Positions 41,232-51,301 are shown, counted from the first letter of the stretch. The stretch is DNA of 64,000 nt from Candidatus Syntrophocurvum alkaliphilum (GCF_009734445.1 NZ_CP046457.1:2164001-2228000), one strand, 5' to 3'. Numbers and translations: made by a program. Notes: generated by a model from the sequence alone, not told the origin.

Positions 41232-42257
41232 ATGTTTGCGGAAGATATTGGGATAGATTTAGGTACTGCTAGTGTGCTTGTTTTTAAAAGGGGTAAAGGT
41301 ATAGTATTACATGAGCCTTCTGTTGTAGCAATAGACAAAAATACAGATAACATAATTGCAGTGGGTATGGAAGCGCGTCAAATGCTTGGAAGAACCCCAG
41401 GACATATTATTGCTACTAGACCACTTAGAGAAGGTGTAATAGCAGATTATGATACTACCGAAAAAATGTTAGCTTATTTTATAAAAAAAGTAGTAGGAAA
41501 AAGATTGTTTTTTAAACCACGGGTTATTGTTTGTATACCAACTGGAGCTACAGATGTAGAAGAAAGAGCTGTAAGACAAGCTACTTTATCATCTGGAGCA
41601 AGACAAGCCTATATTATAGAGGAGCCATTGGCGGCTGCATTAGGTGCAGGCATTAATATTTCTGAAGCAACCGGTAATATGGTTGTTGATATTGGTGGTG
41701 GGACTTCAGATGTAGCTGTATTATCACTAGGAGGTATTGTATGTAATACATCTCTTAGAGTTGGAGGGGACAAGTTTGATGATGCAATAATAAGATACAT
41801 ACGAAGAGAATATAACCTAATGATTGGTGACAGAACAGCTGAGGATATTAAAATACAAGTTGGTACAGCTTATGTAACAGATAACAATAAGGATAAATAT
41901 ATGGAGGTAAGAGGAAGAGATTTATTAACAGGCTTACCAAAAACTATAAAATTTACTGCTCAAGAAAGTTACGAAGCTTTACAAGAGCCTATTGAATCTG
42001 TGGTTGAAGCAGTTAAAAAAGTTCTAGAAATAACCCCACCTGAATTAGCTGCAGATATTGTGAACAATGGTATCGTAATGACAGGTGGAGGCGCATTACT
42101 TAATGGATTAGATATATTAATTTCAAAGGAAACAGAACTTCCGACTCACATTGCAGATGAAGCTATATCATGCGTTGCTATAGGAACTGGAAAAGCATTA
42201 AATGAGATAAATATTTTACAACAAACAAAATATAGAGGAGCAAAAAGAGTATTATAA
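41232..42257 (+). CDS. mbl: MreB-family cell shape protein Mbl
   Basis: 341 residues, actin-like ATPase. Phosphate-1 DIGIDLGTASVLVF, phosphate-2 MVVDIGGGTSDVAV, and adenosine motif IVMTGGGALLNGL are present. ATG 41232 nine bases after TAGGGAGG; the frame reaches 41202 but MFAEDIGIDLGT is the usual opening. Named Mbl rather than MreB because of the spoIIID-mbl-flhO context. Confidence 0.9.
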   Translation: MFAEDIGIDLGTASVLVFKRGKGIVLHEPSVVAIDKNTDNIIAVGMEARQMLGRTPGHIIATRPLREGVIADYDTTEKMLAYFIKKVVGKRLFFKPRVIVCIPTGATDVEERAVRQATLSSGARQAYIIEEPLAAALGAGINISEATGNMVVDIGGGTSDVAVLSLGGIVCNTSLRVGGDKFDDAIIRYIRREYNLMIGDRTAEDIKIQVGTAYVTDNNKDKYMEVRGRDLLTGLPKTIKFTAQESYEALQEPIESVVEAVKKVLEITPPELAADIVNNGIVMTGGGALLNGLDILISKETELPTHIADEAISCVAIGTGKALNEINILQQTKYRGAKRVL

Positions 42258-42323
42258 ACAACTAAAGTTTTCTTAAACTAAAACCGATAAATAAAGTAAG
42301 AAAATAAACCTGGGGGTAATAAC

Positions 42324-43082
42324 TTGATAAAAGGGTTATATACATCAGCATCAGGCATGATGCTACAGATGAAAAAACAAGATGTAGTAGCAAACAATAT
42401 AGCAAATTCTGATACTACAGCTTTTAAAAAAGATATTGCTACTAGTAGATCATTTCCTGAAATGTTGATAAGTCGTTTAGAGCAGACGGACCAATCATCT
42501 ACTAAGACTCCTACTGTTATAGGTGCATTAGGAACGGGAGCAGTTATTGATGGAGTTATAACAGATAAAACGCAAGGCAACTTACAACAAACTGATAATC
42601 CTACAGACCTAGCTATCAAAGATGAAGGTTATTTTGCAATAGATACACCTGAAGGTGAACGCTTTACAAGAAATGGGGCATTTAAAATTGATGGTGAAGG
42701 CTTATTAACTACTAGTCAGGGGTATCCTGTTTTAGATGACTTTGATGATTATATATATATTGATGGGGAGTTTACAATTGATAGTAGTGGTATGATATAT
42801 GTTGATGATATGGAATTAACAATGCTAAAAATTGTAGATTTTGAAGATGACCAATTACTAGAAAAACAAGGTGATGTTTTATATGCTACAGAAGACCCAT
42901 TCATGTTTGTAGAAAACCCTAATATATTACAGGGGTACTTAGAAGGTTCTAATGTAAATGCAGTTAAAGAAATGGTTACTTTAATAAATGTAGTCAGGGC
43001 CTATGAAACCAATCAAAAAATGGTACAAGCAATGGATGAAACATTAGATACGGCAATTAATGAGGTAGGAAGAACAGGCTAG
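42324..43082 (+). CDS. flhO: FlhO/FlgG-like flagellar rod-hook protein
   Basis: 252 residues. N-terminal rod motif (MIKGLYTSASGMMLQMKKQDVVANNIANSDTTAFKKD; landmarks SASGM and NNIANSDT) and C-terminal coiled segment ending in NQKMVQAMDETLDTAINEVGR, as in the FlgF/FlgG family. B. subtilis has flhO-flhP as a pair at this spot; only one gene is here, and no other flagellar gene is in the window. TTG start after TGGGGGT. Confidence 0.88.
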   Translation: MIKGLYTSASGMMLQMKKQDVVANNIANSDTTAFKKDIATSRSFPEMLISRLEQTDQSSTKTPTVIGALGTGAVIDGVITDKTQGNLQQTDNPTDLAIKDEGYFAIDTPEGERFTRNGAFKIDGEGLLTTSQGYPVLDDFDDYIYIDGEFTIDSSGMIYVDDMELTMLKIVDFEDDQLLEKQGDVLYATEDPFMFVENPNILQGYLEGSNVNAVKEMVTLINVVRAYETNQKMVQAMDETLDTAINEVGRTG

Positions 43083-43106
43083 ATTAAATAAATAATTAGA
43101 TAATAT

Positions 43107-43150
43107 AAAGAGGATTAGTCCCAAAAAGACAAATCCTCTTTATTGTTTTT
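43107..43150 (+). terminator. Terminator after flhO
   Basis: AAAGAGGATT (43107-43116) pairs with AATCCTCTTT (43132-43141), followed by ATTGTTTTT. Confidence 0.85.
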
Positions 43151-43195
43151 ACAACTATCATCCTTTATGCATTTATGGTTATAATTAGGATACAC

Positions 43196-43288
43196 ATTTA
43201 AAAAGAAACTACAAAAAACTTAAGGCTGAGCAAACATGTTTGCTCAGCCGATTCCATAGTCTTAGTTGAGTTTTTTGCATTGAAATCA
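43196..43288 (+). repeat. MITE-like repeat A, short form with decayed left end
   Basis: Right end (TTTTTTGCATTGAAATCA) and the central palindrome GGCTGAGCAAACA/TGTTTGCTCAGCC are clear, but the middle of the long form is missing and the left terminal repeat is reduced to AAAAAGAAACTAC. The junction is exactly what deletion between the two AAACATGTTT copies of the long form would give. Confidence 0.75.
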
Positions 43289-43370
43289 TAAATTAGAATA
43301 TATTGATAAGTTGGTTGCAAGTTGTTTTCTTACTAACCTAATTTAATATTTAAATAAGATGGGTGAAATT

Positions 43371-44114
43371 ATGCAAAATAAAGCAAACATTCTAGGATGT
43401 AATGTTGATATAGTTACATTGCAGGATACAATTCAAAAAATAAATGATTACATAGAAGAAGGTACGCCGAAACATATTATAACATTAAATGGTGAAATAG
43501 CATATCAAGCATCCAAAGAAAGAAAGCTTTGTGAGATCATAAACAATGTAGATTTAGTAACACCTGATGGTATAGGAATTGTGTGGGCTGCTAAACAACT
43601 AGGCTATCCAATTAAAGAAAGGGTTACAGGTATTGATTTAGTATATGCATTATGTGCTCAAGCAGAAAAAAAAGACTGGAAGTTATATCTACTAGGTGCA
43701 GCACCAGGGGTAGCGGAACAAGCTAGCCATAAGATGAAGGAGCTTTACCCCGAAATACAAATATGTGGTACCCAAGATGGATATTTTAATGAAAGCGACA
43801 TTAGTAGAGTAATTAAAAATGTAAAGCATCATAGACCGGATATAATTTTTATTGCTTTGGGAGCTCCAAAACAAGAATACTTCATAAATAAATATAAAGA
43901 TAAGATGGAGGTTCCCATATGTATTGGTGTAGGTGGTAGCTTTGATGTAATATCAGGTAACAAAAAACGTGCACCAGAACTAATGATTAAACTAAATATA
44001 GAGTGGTTATATAGATTACTGTCAGAGCCCAGCCGTTTAACAAGGCAACTAGATTTACCCAAATTTGCTCTTGCAGTATTAAAGGATAAATATATAAGTA
44101 AAGGTAATCATTAG
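43371..44114 (+). CDS. tagA: TagA/WecG-family glycosyltransferase
   Basis: 247 residues. Family GT26 features: LITLNGE-like strand (HIITLNGEIAYQAS), TPDGIGIVWAAK, RVTGIDLV, LLGAAPGVAEQA and the C-terminal APKQEYF and RAPELMIKLNIEWLYRLLSEPSR region. Relatives transfer N-acetylmannosamine to undecaprenyl-PP-GlcNAc for wall polymers. ATG 43371 has GGGTGA four bases upstream; ATG 43359 lies before that site. Twelve bases from the FtsA-like gene. Confidence 0.9.
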   Translation: MQNKANILGCNVDIVTLQDTIQKINDYIEEGTPKHIITLNGEIAYQASKERKLCEIINNVDLVTPDGIGIVWAAKQLGYPIKERVTGIDLVYALCAQAEKKDWKLYLLGAAPGVAEQASHKMKELYPEIQICGTQDGYFNESDISRVIKNVKHHRPDIIFIALGAPKQEYFINKYKDKMEVPICIGVGGSFDVISGNKKRAPELMIKLNIEWLYRLLSEPSRLTRQLDLPKFALAVLKDKYISKGNH

Positions 44115-44126
44115 GGAGGGGATTAT

Positions 44127-46262
44127 TTGGATAGTAATAGCATATTTGCACTCGATATAGGAACAAGAAAAGTTGCAGGATTAGTTATGAGAAAAGTTGA
44201 AGAAGACACCTTTGAAATATTAGATGCAAAAATGATAGAACATAGCTCTCGAGCAATGATTGATGGACAGATACACGATGTCAAAGCAGTTGCAGAAACA
44301 ATTAGCAAAATAAAAAAAGCATTAGAAGATAGTTTAAATATCAAACTTGAATCAGCTGCAGTTGCAGCTGCAGGTCGAGCATTAAAGACTGCTACTGGAA
44401 ATGCAACTATTAATCGAGATGTTACAGGGGAAATTATATCTGAAGAGGTTAGAGCATTAGAATTAGAGGCTGTCCAAAAGGCACAATATAATCTTGCCCA
44501 AGAAAAAGGGGGTTATGACGAAAGTTCTGTGTATTTTTGCGTAGGATATAGTGTAATTCGTTACTTTCTCGAAGGTCAAGAAATTACAAACCTAGTAGGT
44601 CATATAGGTAATAGTGCTTCAGTAGAAGTTGTTGCAACATTTTTACCTCGAGTTGTTGTTGATAGTCTTATATCAGCCCTTAACAAAGCTAATTTAGATA
44701 TATATAGCTTAACACTAGAGCCTATAGCAGCATTGTCAATAGCAATTCCAAAAAACATGAGACTTTTAAACTTAGCACTGGTTGATGTGGGTGCAGGAAC
44801 ATCAGATATTGCTATAGTTAAATCTGGAAATGTATATTCTTATGCTATGGTGCCTATAGGTGGAGATGAACTAACAGAGCATATAGCTACAGAGTACCTA
44901 TTAGATTTTAATTCTGCTGAAATTCTTAAATGTGAGTTATCAGACAAAGAAGAAATTACCTTTACTGATATTATTGAAAATGAAATAACAATAACTTCAT
45001 CTGAAATAATAAACAATCTCCAGTCTATAATTGCAGATTTAACTACTAACATAACTGGTCAGATACTAAGTTTAAACCAAAAAGCGCCCGATGCTATTTT
45101 ATGTATTGGTGGAGGGAGTTTGATTCCTACGTTTACTGATTCTCTTGCAGAAACAACTGGATTACCTAAAAATCGTGTGGGGATTAGAGCTCGTCAAACA
45201 TTCAAAAACATAATAGGGGAATTCGATTTTTTAAATGGACCTAAAGGGGTTACTCCTTTAGGTATTGCTTATAACTCTATAGAAAAGCCCCCTGTACAAT
45301 TTGTTAAAGTTACTGTAAACAATAAAGAAGTGGTTTTGTGGAACACAGGTGAAATAGACGTAGCACTAGCATTGCTAAGTTCAGGAATTTCACTTAACAA
45401 TATTTACGGCAAACCGGGTATGGGAAAAACAATTGAAATTAATGGAAATCTAAAAGTGATAAAAGGTGAAATAGGTACTCCTCCAGTTTTAAAGGTCAAT
45501 AATAAAACTGCATCACTAGACACATTAGTGAAAAATGGTGATATCATTGAATTCACTAAAGGAACTGATGGGAAAGATGCAATTTTAAAAGTTCAGGATT
45601 TAACCCCTGGTGAAACAGGTTATGTTTATGTAAATGGTGAAAAAATTCAGTTAGAACCTAAAATAACAATTGATGGTAAGAATGTTACCTTAGAAGATGA
45701 AATATCAGATAGAGCAAAAGTAGAGTATCATCGTAGAAATACCTTAGATTATATCTTAAACAAAGCTAATGTGCCTTCAGAGTATTTACAAGAAACCATG
45801 TTTAAGTACTATATTAACGAGCAAGAAATGATATTAAGGTGGATTCCAATAAAAGTTAAGGTAGATGGAAAAGAAGTACAACTAAATGAAACAATATCCT
45901 TTGGTGCAGTTATTGAATATCAGCTAATTAATGAAAAACCAACTATTAAGGATGTTTTAAATATTGATAACGAGACTATCGAGATTTTAGTGACTGTGAA
46001 TGGCGAAGAAGTAAATATAGAGGGAAGCTTGATCAGTGCTAGTGTTGAAGGCAACCCTGTGCCACTAGATAAGGAGCTGTTTAGCGGGATAAACATAAGC
46101 ATAGAAAAAAACCAAACTCCAGCTATACTTAGCGATATATTTAAGGTAATAGATATAAAACCTAATAGCACTGGAAAGTTAGTTTTAAAAGTAGACGGAA
46201 ATCTTGCAGGGTTTACTACTCCAATTTATGATGGAAGTAACATAGAAATACTTTGGGAATAA
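44127..46262 (+). CDS. Very long FtsA-like actin-family protein with repeat-rich C-terminal tail
   Basis: 711 residues. The first 385 are an FtsA/PilM-like actin fold: IFALDIGTRKVAGLV, an SHS2-like insert, ALVDVGAGTSDIAIV (phosphate 2) and ILCIGGGSLIPTFTDSLA. The last 320 residues, absent from ordinary FtsA (about 420 residues), contain at least four short beta modules with a repeated pattern like VNGKxVxLxxxIxxGxxIEY (VKVDGKEVQLNETISFGAVIEY, landmarks KEVQLNETI and NGEKIQLE). No membrane-targeting amphipathic helix is seen at the very end. TTG start after AGGGAGGGG, next to the TagA gene. Could organise wall synthesis or division; not proven. Confidence 0.75.
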   Translation: MDSNSIFALDIGTRKVAGLVMRKVEEDTFEILDAKMIEHSSRAMIDGQIHDVKAVAETISKIKKALEDSLNIKLESAAVAAAGRALKTATGNATINRDVTGEIISEEVRALELEAVQKAQYNLAQEKGGYDESSVYFCVGYSVIRYFLEGQEITNLVGHIGNSASVEVVATFLPRVVVDSLISALNKANLDIYSLTLEPIAALSIAIPKNMRLLNLALVDVGAGTSDIAIVKSGNVYSYAMVPIGGDELTEHIATEYLLDFNSAEILKCELSDKEEITFTDIIENEITITSSEIINNLQSIIADLTTNITGQILSLNQKAPDAILCIGGGSLIPTFTDSLAETTGLPKNRVGIRARQTFKNIIGEFDFLNGPKGVTPLGIAYNSIEKPPVQFVKVTVNNKEVVLWNTGEIDVALALLSSGISLNNIYGKPGMGKTIEINGNLKVIKGEIGTPPVLKVNNKTASLDTLVKNGDIIEFTKGTDGKDAILKVQDLTPGETGYVYVNGEKIQLEPKITIDGKNVTLEDEISDRAKVEYHRRNTLDYILNKANVPSEYLQETMFKYYINEQEMILRWIPIKVKVDGKEVQLNETISFGAVIEYQLINEKPTIKDVLNIDNETIEILVTVNGEEVNIEGSLISASVEGNPVPLDKELFSGINISIEKNQTPAILSDIFKVIDIKPNSTGKLVLKVDGNLAGFTTPIYDGSNIEILWE

Positions 46263-46287
46263 AAACTAACAGTTGTTAATTAAAGTA

Positions 46288-46388
46288 TGGTTTCACTGCG
46301 AAAAGCTAAACTTAGACTATGGAATCGGCTGAGTAAACATGTTTACTCAGCCTTAAATTTTTTGTAGTTACTTTTTGCAGCAGAATCA
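46288..46388 (-). repeat. MITE-like repeat A, short form
   Basis: On the minus strand, 101 bp, both terminal inverted repeats intact (TGGTTTCACTGCGAAAAG and CTTTTTGCAGCAGAATCA). The central hairpin is GGCTGAGTAAACA/TGTTTACTCAGCC: the C-G pair of other copies is T-A here, changed on both arms. Confidence 0.85.
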
Positions 46389-46492
46389 ATATTAGATCAT
46401 TAGTTTATAAAAAAATTTTTTGGAAAAACTAGAAAGAGAGTGTTATGGTGAACAATAGTCAAATATTTTAAAAAAACAAACAATTTAACCCC

Positions 46493-46521
46493 TTGAAAAG
46501 AAAACACTCTATATATAAAAT
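46493..46521 (+). promoter_or_regulatory. ctsR operon promoter
   Basis: TTGAAA (46493-46498) and TAAAAT (46516-46521), 17 bases apart, placed directly before the CtsR box. Confidence 0.65.
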
Positions 46522-46530
46522 ATAACTAAA

Positions 46531-46547
46531 GGTCAACAAAGGTCAAA
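46531..46547 (+). promoter_or_regulatory. CtsR operator
   Basis: GGTCAACAAAGGTCAAA, a direct heptad repeat that fits the CtsR consensus (RGTCAAA, three bases, RGTCAAA) with one mismatch. It lies just downstream of the predicted -10 and runs into the ctsR ribosome binding site, so CtsR would repress its own operon (ctsR-mcsA-mcsB-clpC). Confidence 0.9.
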
Positions 46548-46559
46548 GGAGAGGGAGCA

Positions 46560-47003
46560 ATGAAAAGAAGCCTAGCTGACCGAATAGAACAATATATAAA
46601 AGTACTTATTGAACGAAGTGGCAATAATCAAATAGAGATTCAACGTTCTGAGCTTTCTGAAACATTTAACTGCGTACCATCACAAGTTTCTTATGTTTTG
46701 GGTACTCGTTTTACAGAAAAAGAAGGATATTATATTGAGAGCAGGCGTGGTGGAAAAGGTTTTGTAAGGATAACTCATTTTATTAAAGCAGAAGAGCAAG
46801 ATATCGACATTAAAGAACTGATTCATAATATAGAAAAACTATTAGTAGAAGAGTTGTTAACTGAAAAAGAAGCTGAACTAATTAAGCACATAGCAGTTTA
46901 TATACTAAAAGACCAAGACCAAGAAACAAAAAATAAATTAACTAGAAACCTTATTGAAGGAATTGAGGGATATTGTAAGCATAATTTTAAAAAACAGAAA
47001 TAA
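46560..47003 (+). CDS. ctsR: Heat-shock repressor CtsR
   Basis: 147 residues. N-terminal winged helix-turn-helix with LADRIEQYIK, FNCVPSQVSYVL and the wing ESRRGGKGFVRI, followed by a C-terminal dimer domain (ELLTEKEAELIKHI). Binds the heptad repeat located in its own leader. Arg residues in the wing are targets of McsB phosphorylation in relatives. Confidence 0.97.
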   Translation: MKRSLADRIEQYIKVLIERSGNNQIEIQRSELSETFNCVPSQVSYVLGTRFTEKEGYYIESRRGGKGFVRITHFIKAEEQDIDIKELIHNIEKLLVEELLTEKEAELIKHIAVYILKDQDQETKNKLTRNLIEGIEGYCKHNFKKQK

Positions 47004-47052
47004 TGTAAACCCTTTGTTAAGACCAAATTTACTAGCAAAAGGAGGTTTTGCA

Positions 47053-47568
47053 ATGTATTGTGAGGAGTGCAAAAAAAATGTAGCAACTGTACATCTTACC
47101 CAGATGATAAATGGTGAAAAAACTGAGAACCACTTATGTGAAAAATGTGCAGCTAAAAAAGGAGGATTTTTATTTAATCCTGACGATCATCAGCTATCAG
47201 TTCAGAATTTGCTTAGTGGTTTTTTTGGATCTACACATAATGTATCTGATTTAAAAGCTTTACCAAATCAAAAAAACAACTGCGATAATTGCAATGTTAG
47301 TTTAGTAGATATACAAAAACATGGAAGATTAGGATGTAGTGAATGCTATAGTGTTTTTGAACAACAATTAGCTCATACATTAAGAAGAATACATGGAAAT
47401 AGCAAGCATGTTGGGAAAATTCCAGCTCGCGGTGGAGAAAAAGTTTTAATTCAAAAAAAAATTGACCGCTTGAAGTCAAATTTACAAAAAGCAATTACTA
47501 ATGAGGAGTATGAAAAAGCTGCTGAAATTAGGGATTCCATTAAAGATTTAGAAAAAGAACTAGAGTAG
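47053..47568 (+). CDS. mcsA: McsA, activator of arginine kinase McsB
   Basis: 171 residues. Four CxxC zinc motifs (CEECKKN, CEKCAAKK, CDNCNVS, CSECYS) and a C-terminal UVR motif (AITNEEYEKAAEIRDSI). ATG 47053 follows AAAAGGAGG; the open frame extends back to 46954 inside ctsR. Needed for full McsB activity in B. subtilis. Confidence 0.95.
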   Translation: MYCEECKKNVATVHLTQMINGEKTENHLCEKCAAKKGGFLFNPDDHQLSVQNLLSGFFGSTHNVSDLKALPNQKNNCDNCNVSLVDIQKHGRLGCSECYSVFEQQLAHTLRRIHGNSKHVGKIPARGGEKVLIQKKIDRLKSNLQKAITNEEYEKAAEIRDSIKDLEKELE

Positions 47569-47579
47569 GAGGGGTGCTG

Positions 47580-48653
47580 ATGAGTATAAGTGATTTAATT
47601 AATAGTACGTTTGTTCGTTGGATGGATAGTAGTGATAATAAATCAGATATAGTAGTTAGCAGCAGAGTCCGCTTAGCGAGAAATTTACGTTTATTACCCT
47701 TTCCTCATGTAATAAATGAAGAAAAAGGAAAAAATTTAATTGACAGCTTAAAAAAAGCAGTAGAAGGTGAAAACAAAAGTTCATTTATAGATTTTGATTT
47801 GATAACTTTTGATCAACTCCCGTTATTAGATAGACAGGTACTTATGGAAAAACATTTAACTAGTCCTAATCATATTCAACATAACACTTCACATAGGGGC
47901 TTATTAGTAAATAATGATGGTTCAGTAGCGATAATGGTAAACGAAGAAGATCACATAAGAACACAGTGCTTATTGCCGGGACTGCAATTAGATGAAAGTT
48001 ATAAAAGAGTTCAGACTATAGATGATCAGCTTGAAAAAAGCATTGATTATGCATTTGACGATCGAATAGGCTATTTGACTTCTTGTCCGACCAATGTGGG
48101 TACAGGTATGCGAGCATCAGTTATGCTTCATTTGCCCGCTTTAACCATTGGAGGACATATTAATCGAATTTTTCATAATATAGGTCAGTTTGGCATGATA
48201 GTTAGAGGAATATATGGTGAAGGGACTGAAGCATTAGGTAATTTTTATCAATTATCAAATCAAATAACTTTAGGGCAATCAGAAGAAGAAATTGCACATC
48301 ATTTAACAACGGTATGTAAACAAATTGAAGAACAAGAAAAAGTGATGAGGGAGCAACTAAAGGGTCAAATGAAGCATCAATTAGAGGATAAAATAGGGCG
48401 CTCCTATGGGATTCTTACTAATGCAAAGGTAATTAGTTCAAGTGAGGCATTAATGTTATTGTCTGATGTCAGGTTGGGGGTTGATTTAGGAATTATTGGT
48501 GAAATAAATCGCTTTGCATTAAATGAATTAATAGTAGCAATTAGGCCAGCTCATTTGCAAAAAAAAGCTGGGATGGAAATGGCCGAATCAGATCGAGACC
48601 TAAAGCGGGCCGAAGTTATTAAGGAAAAACTTGAATATGAGAATACAAAGTAA
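47580..48653 (+). CDS. mcsB: Protein-arginine kinase McsB
   Basis: 357 residues, phosphagen-kinase fold. Phosphate-binding arginines in [11 protein letters not shown], catalytic loop [21 protein letters not shown], and substrate region [20 protein letters not shown]. Marks proteins with phospho-Arg for ClpCP. ATG 47580 follows AGGAGG by seven bases; GTG 47574 is too close. The opposing phosphatase is likely the product at 26.5 kb. Confidence 0.95.
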   Translation: MSISDLINSTFVRWMDSSDNKSDIVVSSRVRLARNLRLLPFPHVINEEKGKNLIDSLKKAVEGENKSSFIDFDLITFDQLPLLDRQVLMEKHLTSPNHIQHNTSHRGLLVNNDGSVAIMVNEEDHIRTQCLLPGLQLDESYKRVQTIDDQLEKSIDYAFDDRIGYLTSCPTNVGTGMRASVMLHLPALTIGGHINRIFHNIGQFGMIVRGIYGEGTEALGNFYQLSNQITLGQSEEEIAHHLTTVCKQIEEQEKVMREQLKGQMKHQLEDKIGRSYGILTNAKVISSSEALMLLSDVRLGVDLGIIGEINRFALNELIVAIRPAHLQKKAGMEMAESDRDLKRAEVIKEKLEYENTK

Positions 48654-48673
48654 ATAAAGGAGGCGATGATATT

Positions 48674-51160
48674 ATGTTTAGGAAATTTACTCAGCGTGCT
48701 AGGAATGCTGTTATACATGCTCAAGAAGAAGCAAAAGAATTAAATCATCCTGCAATTGGAACGGAGCATATTCTTCTAGGCCTCTTACGTGAGGGAGAAG
48801 GTGTAGGAGCAAAAGCGTTACTTAGTTTAGGTATTGATTTAGAAAAAGTTAGACAGGAAGTAAAAAAATTAATAGGTCAAAATGGAGAAAATTTAGAGGA
48901 GGCAGCTGGAGACTTACCAATTACTCCAAGGGCAAAAAAGGTTTTTAATCTTGCATTTGATGAAGCTAGAATTCAAGGAGTTAATTACGTAGGAACTGAA
49001 CATTTGCTACTTGCATTAATAAGAGAGGAAGAAGGTGTAGCTGGTCAGGCTTTGATAACTATGGGTGTTAAGCTTGATGAAGTGAGAGAGCAAGTTATGC
49101 TTTTATTAGGTAATGACAACCAAAGCTCTATGGGGAATGAGCCTACTGGAGAACCAAAACCGATTCAACAAACACAACAGACTGGTAGTAAAAGAAAAGG
49201 CAAAAGCAAGACCCCTACTTTAGATAGTTTTAGTAGAGATTTAACCAATGATGCTAAAGAAGGTAGACTCGATCCAGTTATTGGGAGAGATTTTGAAATT
49301 GAAAGAGTAGTACAGGTATTATCTCGTCGTACTAAAAACAACCCAGTATTAATAGGTGATCCGGGGGTAGGTAAAACTGCTATTGTAGAAGGCCTAGCTC
49401 AAAGAATTGTAGAAAGTGTAGTACCAGAAATATTACTTGACAAAAGAGTGGTTGCTCTTGATCTTTCCTCAATGATAGCTGGAACTAAATATAGAGGTGA
49501 GTTTGAGGATAGACTAACTAAGATAGTTAATGAAATCAAATCGGCCGGCGATATTATCGTTTTCATAGATGAGTTGCATACTCTTGTGGGTGCAGGAGCT
49601 GCAGAAGGTGCAATAGATGCGGCTAATATATTGAAGCCTTCACTAGCAAGGGGAGAATTTCAATGTGTTGGAGCAACTACCCTAAATGAGTATAGAAAAT
49701 ATGTAGAAAAAGATGCAGCCTTAGAAAGGCGCTTTCAGCCGATCACAGTTGATGAACCAAGTGTAGAGGAAAGTATTGAAATTTTAAAAGGATTAAGGGA
49801 TAGATATGAGGCTCATCATAGTGTAAAAATAAGTGATAGTGCTCTTGAGGCAGCGGTAAAGCTTTCAGCGAGGTATATAACTGATCGTTTTCTCCCAGAT
49901 AAAGCGATTGATTTAATTGATGAAGCATCTTCTAAAGTAAGATTAGAAAAATATATATTGCCACAGGAATTGAAAGATAAACAAGAAAATTTGGAGGAAA
50001 TTATTAAAGAAAAGGAAGAAGCTATTAATGCTCAGGAATATGAAAAAGCAGCAAGACTAAGAGATGAAGAGCAAAAAGTAAAAGATGAGCTGCTGCAGGA
50101 AAGGAAAGAATGGGCAAGTAAACGAAGTGTTGAGTCAGGGGCTGTAGGAGAAGAAGAAATTGCAGTGATAGTTTCTAACTGGACTGGAGTACCTGTAAGT
50201 AAAATAGCTGCTGAAGAAGGGGAAAAACTTGTAAATCTAGAGGAAGTATTGCACCAGCGATTAATTGGTCAAGATGAAGCAGTAAAATCTGTAGCTAGGG
50301 CGGTTAGAAGAGCTAGGGCAGGGTTGAAAAATCCGAAAAGGCCAATAGGATCTTTTGTATTCCTAGGTCCCACTGGAGTGGGGAAGACGGAGCTTGCTAG
50401 AGCATTAGCAGATGCAATGTTTGGTAGTGAAGATGCTATTATAAGACTAGATATGTCAGAATATATGGAAAAACACGCAGTTTCTAGAATGATAGGTTCT
50501 CCACCAGGTTATGTTGGTTATGATGAAGGTGGACAATTAACAGAAAAAGTTAGAAGAAAGCCTTATTCTGTAATATTGCTTGATGAAATTGAAAAGGCTC
50601 ATCCAGATGTTTTTAATATTTTATTACAGGTACTAGAAGATGGAAGACTTACCGATGGTCATGGTAGGACGGTTGATTTTAGAAATACCATTGTAATTAT
50701 GACATCTAATGTTGGTGCTGAATCTATACAAAGGGATAAAACAGTAGGGTTTAATCGAGCTATAGATGAAGCACAAAATTATGATAAAATGAAGCAAAGA
50801 GTAATGGATCATATGAAGCATACATTTAGACCAGAGTTTTTAAACAGAGTTGATGAGCTTATAGTATTCCAAAGCTTATCTGAAGAAGAATTAAAAGAGA
50901 TTGTTAATTTGTTAATTAAGGATTTAAGTCAACGCATTAAAGAAAATGGCTATGAACTAGAAATAACAGAAGCAGCAAGTGAATTAATAATGAAAGAGGG
51001 TTATGACCCATCTTTTGGAGCTCGTCCCCTAAAGAGGGCTTTACAAAAACTGGTTGAAGATACTATATCAGAGGAAATATTAAAAAACACCTTTGCGCCT
51101 GGTGATAAAGTAGTAATTGATGCAAAAGATGGTGAAATAGTAGCTCAAAAAGGTGAGTAG
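48674..51160 (+). CDS. clpC: ATP-dependent unfoldase ClpC
   Basis: 828 residues. Two N-terminal Clp repeats ([34 protein letters not shown]), AAA-1 with [13 protein letters not shown], a UVR motif ([15 protein letters not shown]), AAA-2 with [13 protein letters not shown], and Walker [14 protein letters not shown]. Loads substrates into ClpP together with McsB. End of the ctsR operon. Confidence 0.98.
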   Translation: MFRKFTQRARNAVIHAQEEAKELNHPAIGTEHILLGLLREGEGVGAKALLSLGIDLEKVRQEVKKLIGQNGENLEEAAGDLPITPRAKKVFNLAFDEARIQGVNYVGTEHLLLALIREEEGVAGQALITMGVKLDEVREQVMLLLGNDNQSSMGNEPTGEPKPIQQTQQTGSKRKGKSKTPTLDSFSRDLTNDAKEGRLDPVIGRDFEIERVVQVLSRRTKNNPVLIGDPGVGKTAIVEGLAQRIVESVVPEILLDKRVVALDLSSMIAGTKYRGEFEDRLTKIVNEIKSAGDIIVFIDELHTLVGAGAAEGAIDAANILKPSLARGEFQCVGATTLNEYRKYVEKDAALERRFQPITVDEPSVEESIEILKGLRDRYEAHHSVKISDSALEAAVKLSARYITDRFLPDKAIDLIDEASSKVRLEKYILPQELKDKQENLEEIIKEKEEAINAQEYEKAARLRDEEQKVKDELLQERKEWASKRSVESGAVGEEEIAVIVSNWTGVPVSKIAAEEGEKLVNLEEVLHQRLIGQDEAVKSVARAVRRARAGLKNPKRPIGSFVFLGPTGVGKTELARALADAMFGSEDAIIRLDMSEYMEKHAVSRMIGSPPGYVGYDEGGQLTEKVRRKPYSVILLDEIEKAHPDVFNILLQVLEDGRLTDGHGRTVDFRNTIVIMTSNVGAESIQRDKTVGFNRAIDEAQNYDKMKQRVMDHMKHTFRPEFLNRVDELIVFQSLSEEELKEIVNLLIKDLSQRIKENGYELEITEAASELIMKEGYDPSFGARPLKRALQKLVEDTISEEILKNTFAPGDKVVIDAKDGEIVAQKGE

Positions 51161-51177
51161 ATTAACCTATAAATCAG

Positions 51178-51222
51178 ACAAGAGAGAAATTCTTGACGAA
51201 GATCTCTCTTGTTTTTATTTTT
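51178..51222 (+). terminator. Terminator of the ctsR operon
   Basis: ACAAGAGAGA (51178-51187) pairs with TCTCTCTTGT (51203-51212), followed by TTTTATTTTT. Confidence 0.9.
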
Positions 51223-51238
51223 ATAAAAGTATACTGTT

Positions 51239-51301
51239 TGGCTTCACTGTGAAAAGACAAGCTCAGCCTTAAGTTTTTTAGTTACTTTTTGTAGCAAAAT
51301 T
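51239..51301 (-). repeat. MITE-like repeat A, remnant
   Basis: On the minus strand, about 63 bp: both ends are recognisable (TGGCTTCACTGTGAAAAG and AGTTACTTTTTGTAGCAAAAT), but the central palindrome is cut down to AAGCTCAGCCTT. Most reduced of the nine copies. Confidence 0.65.
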
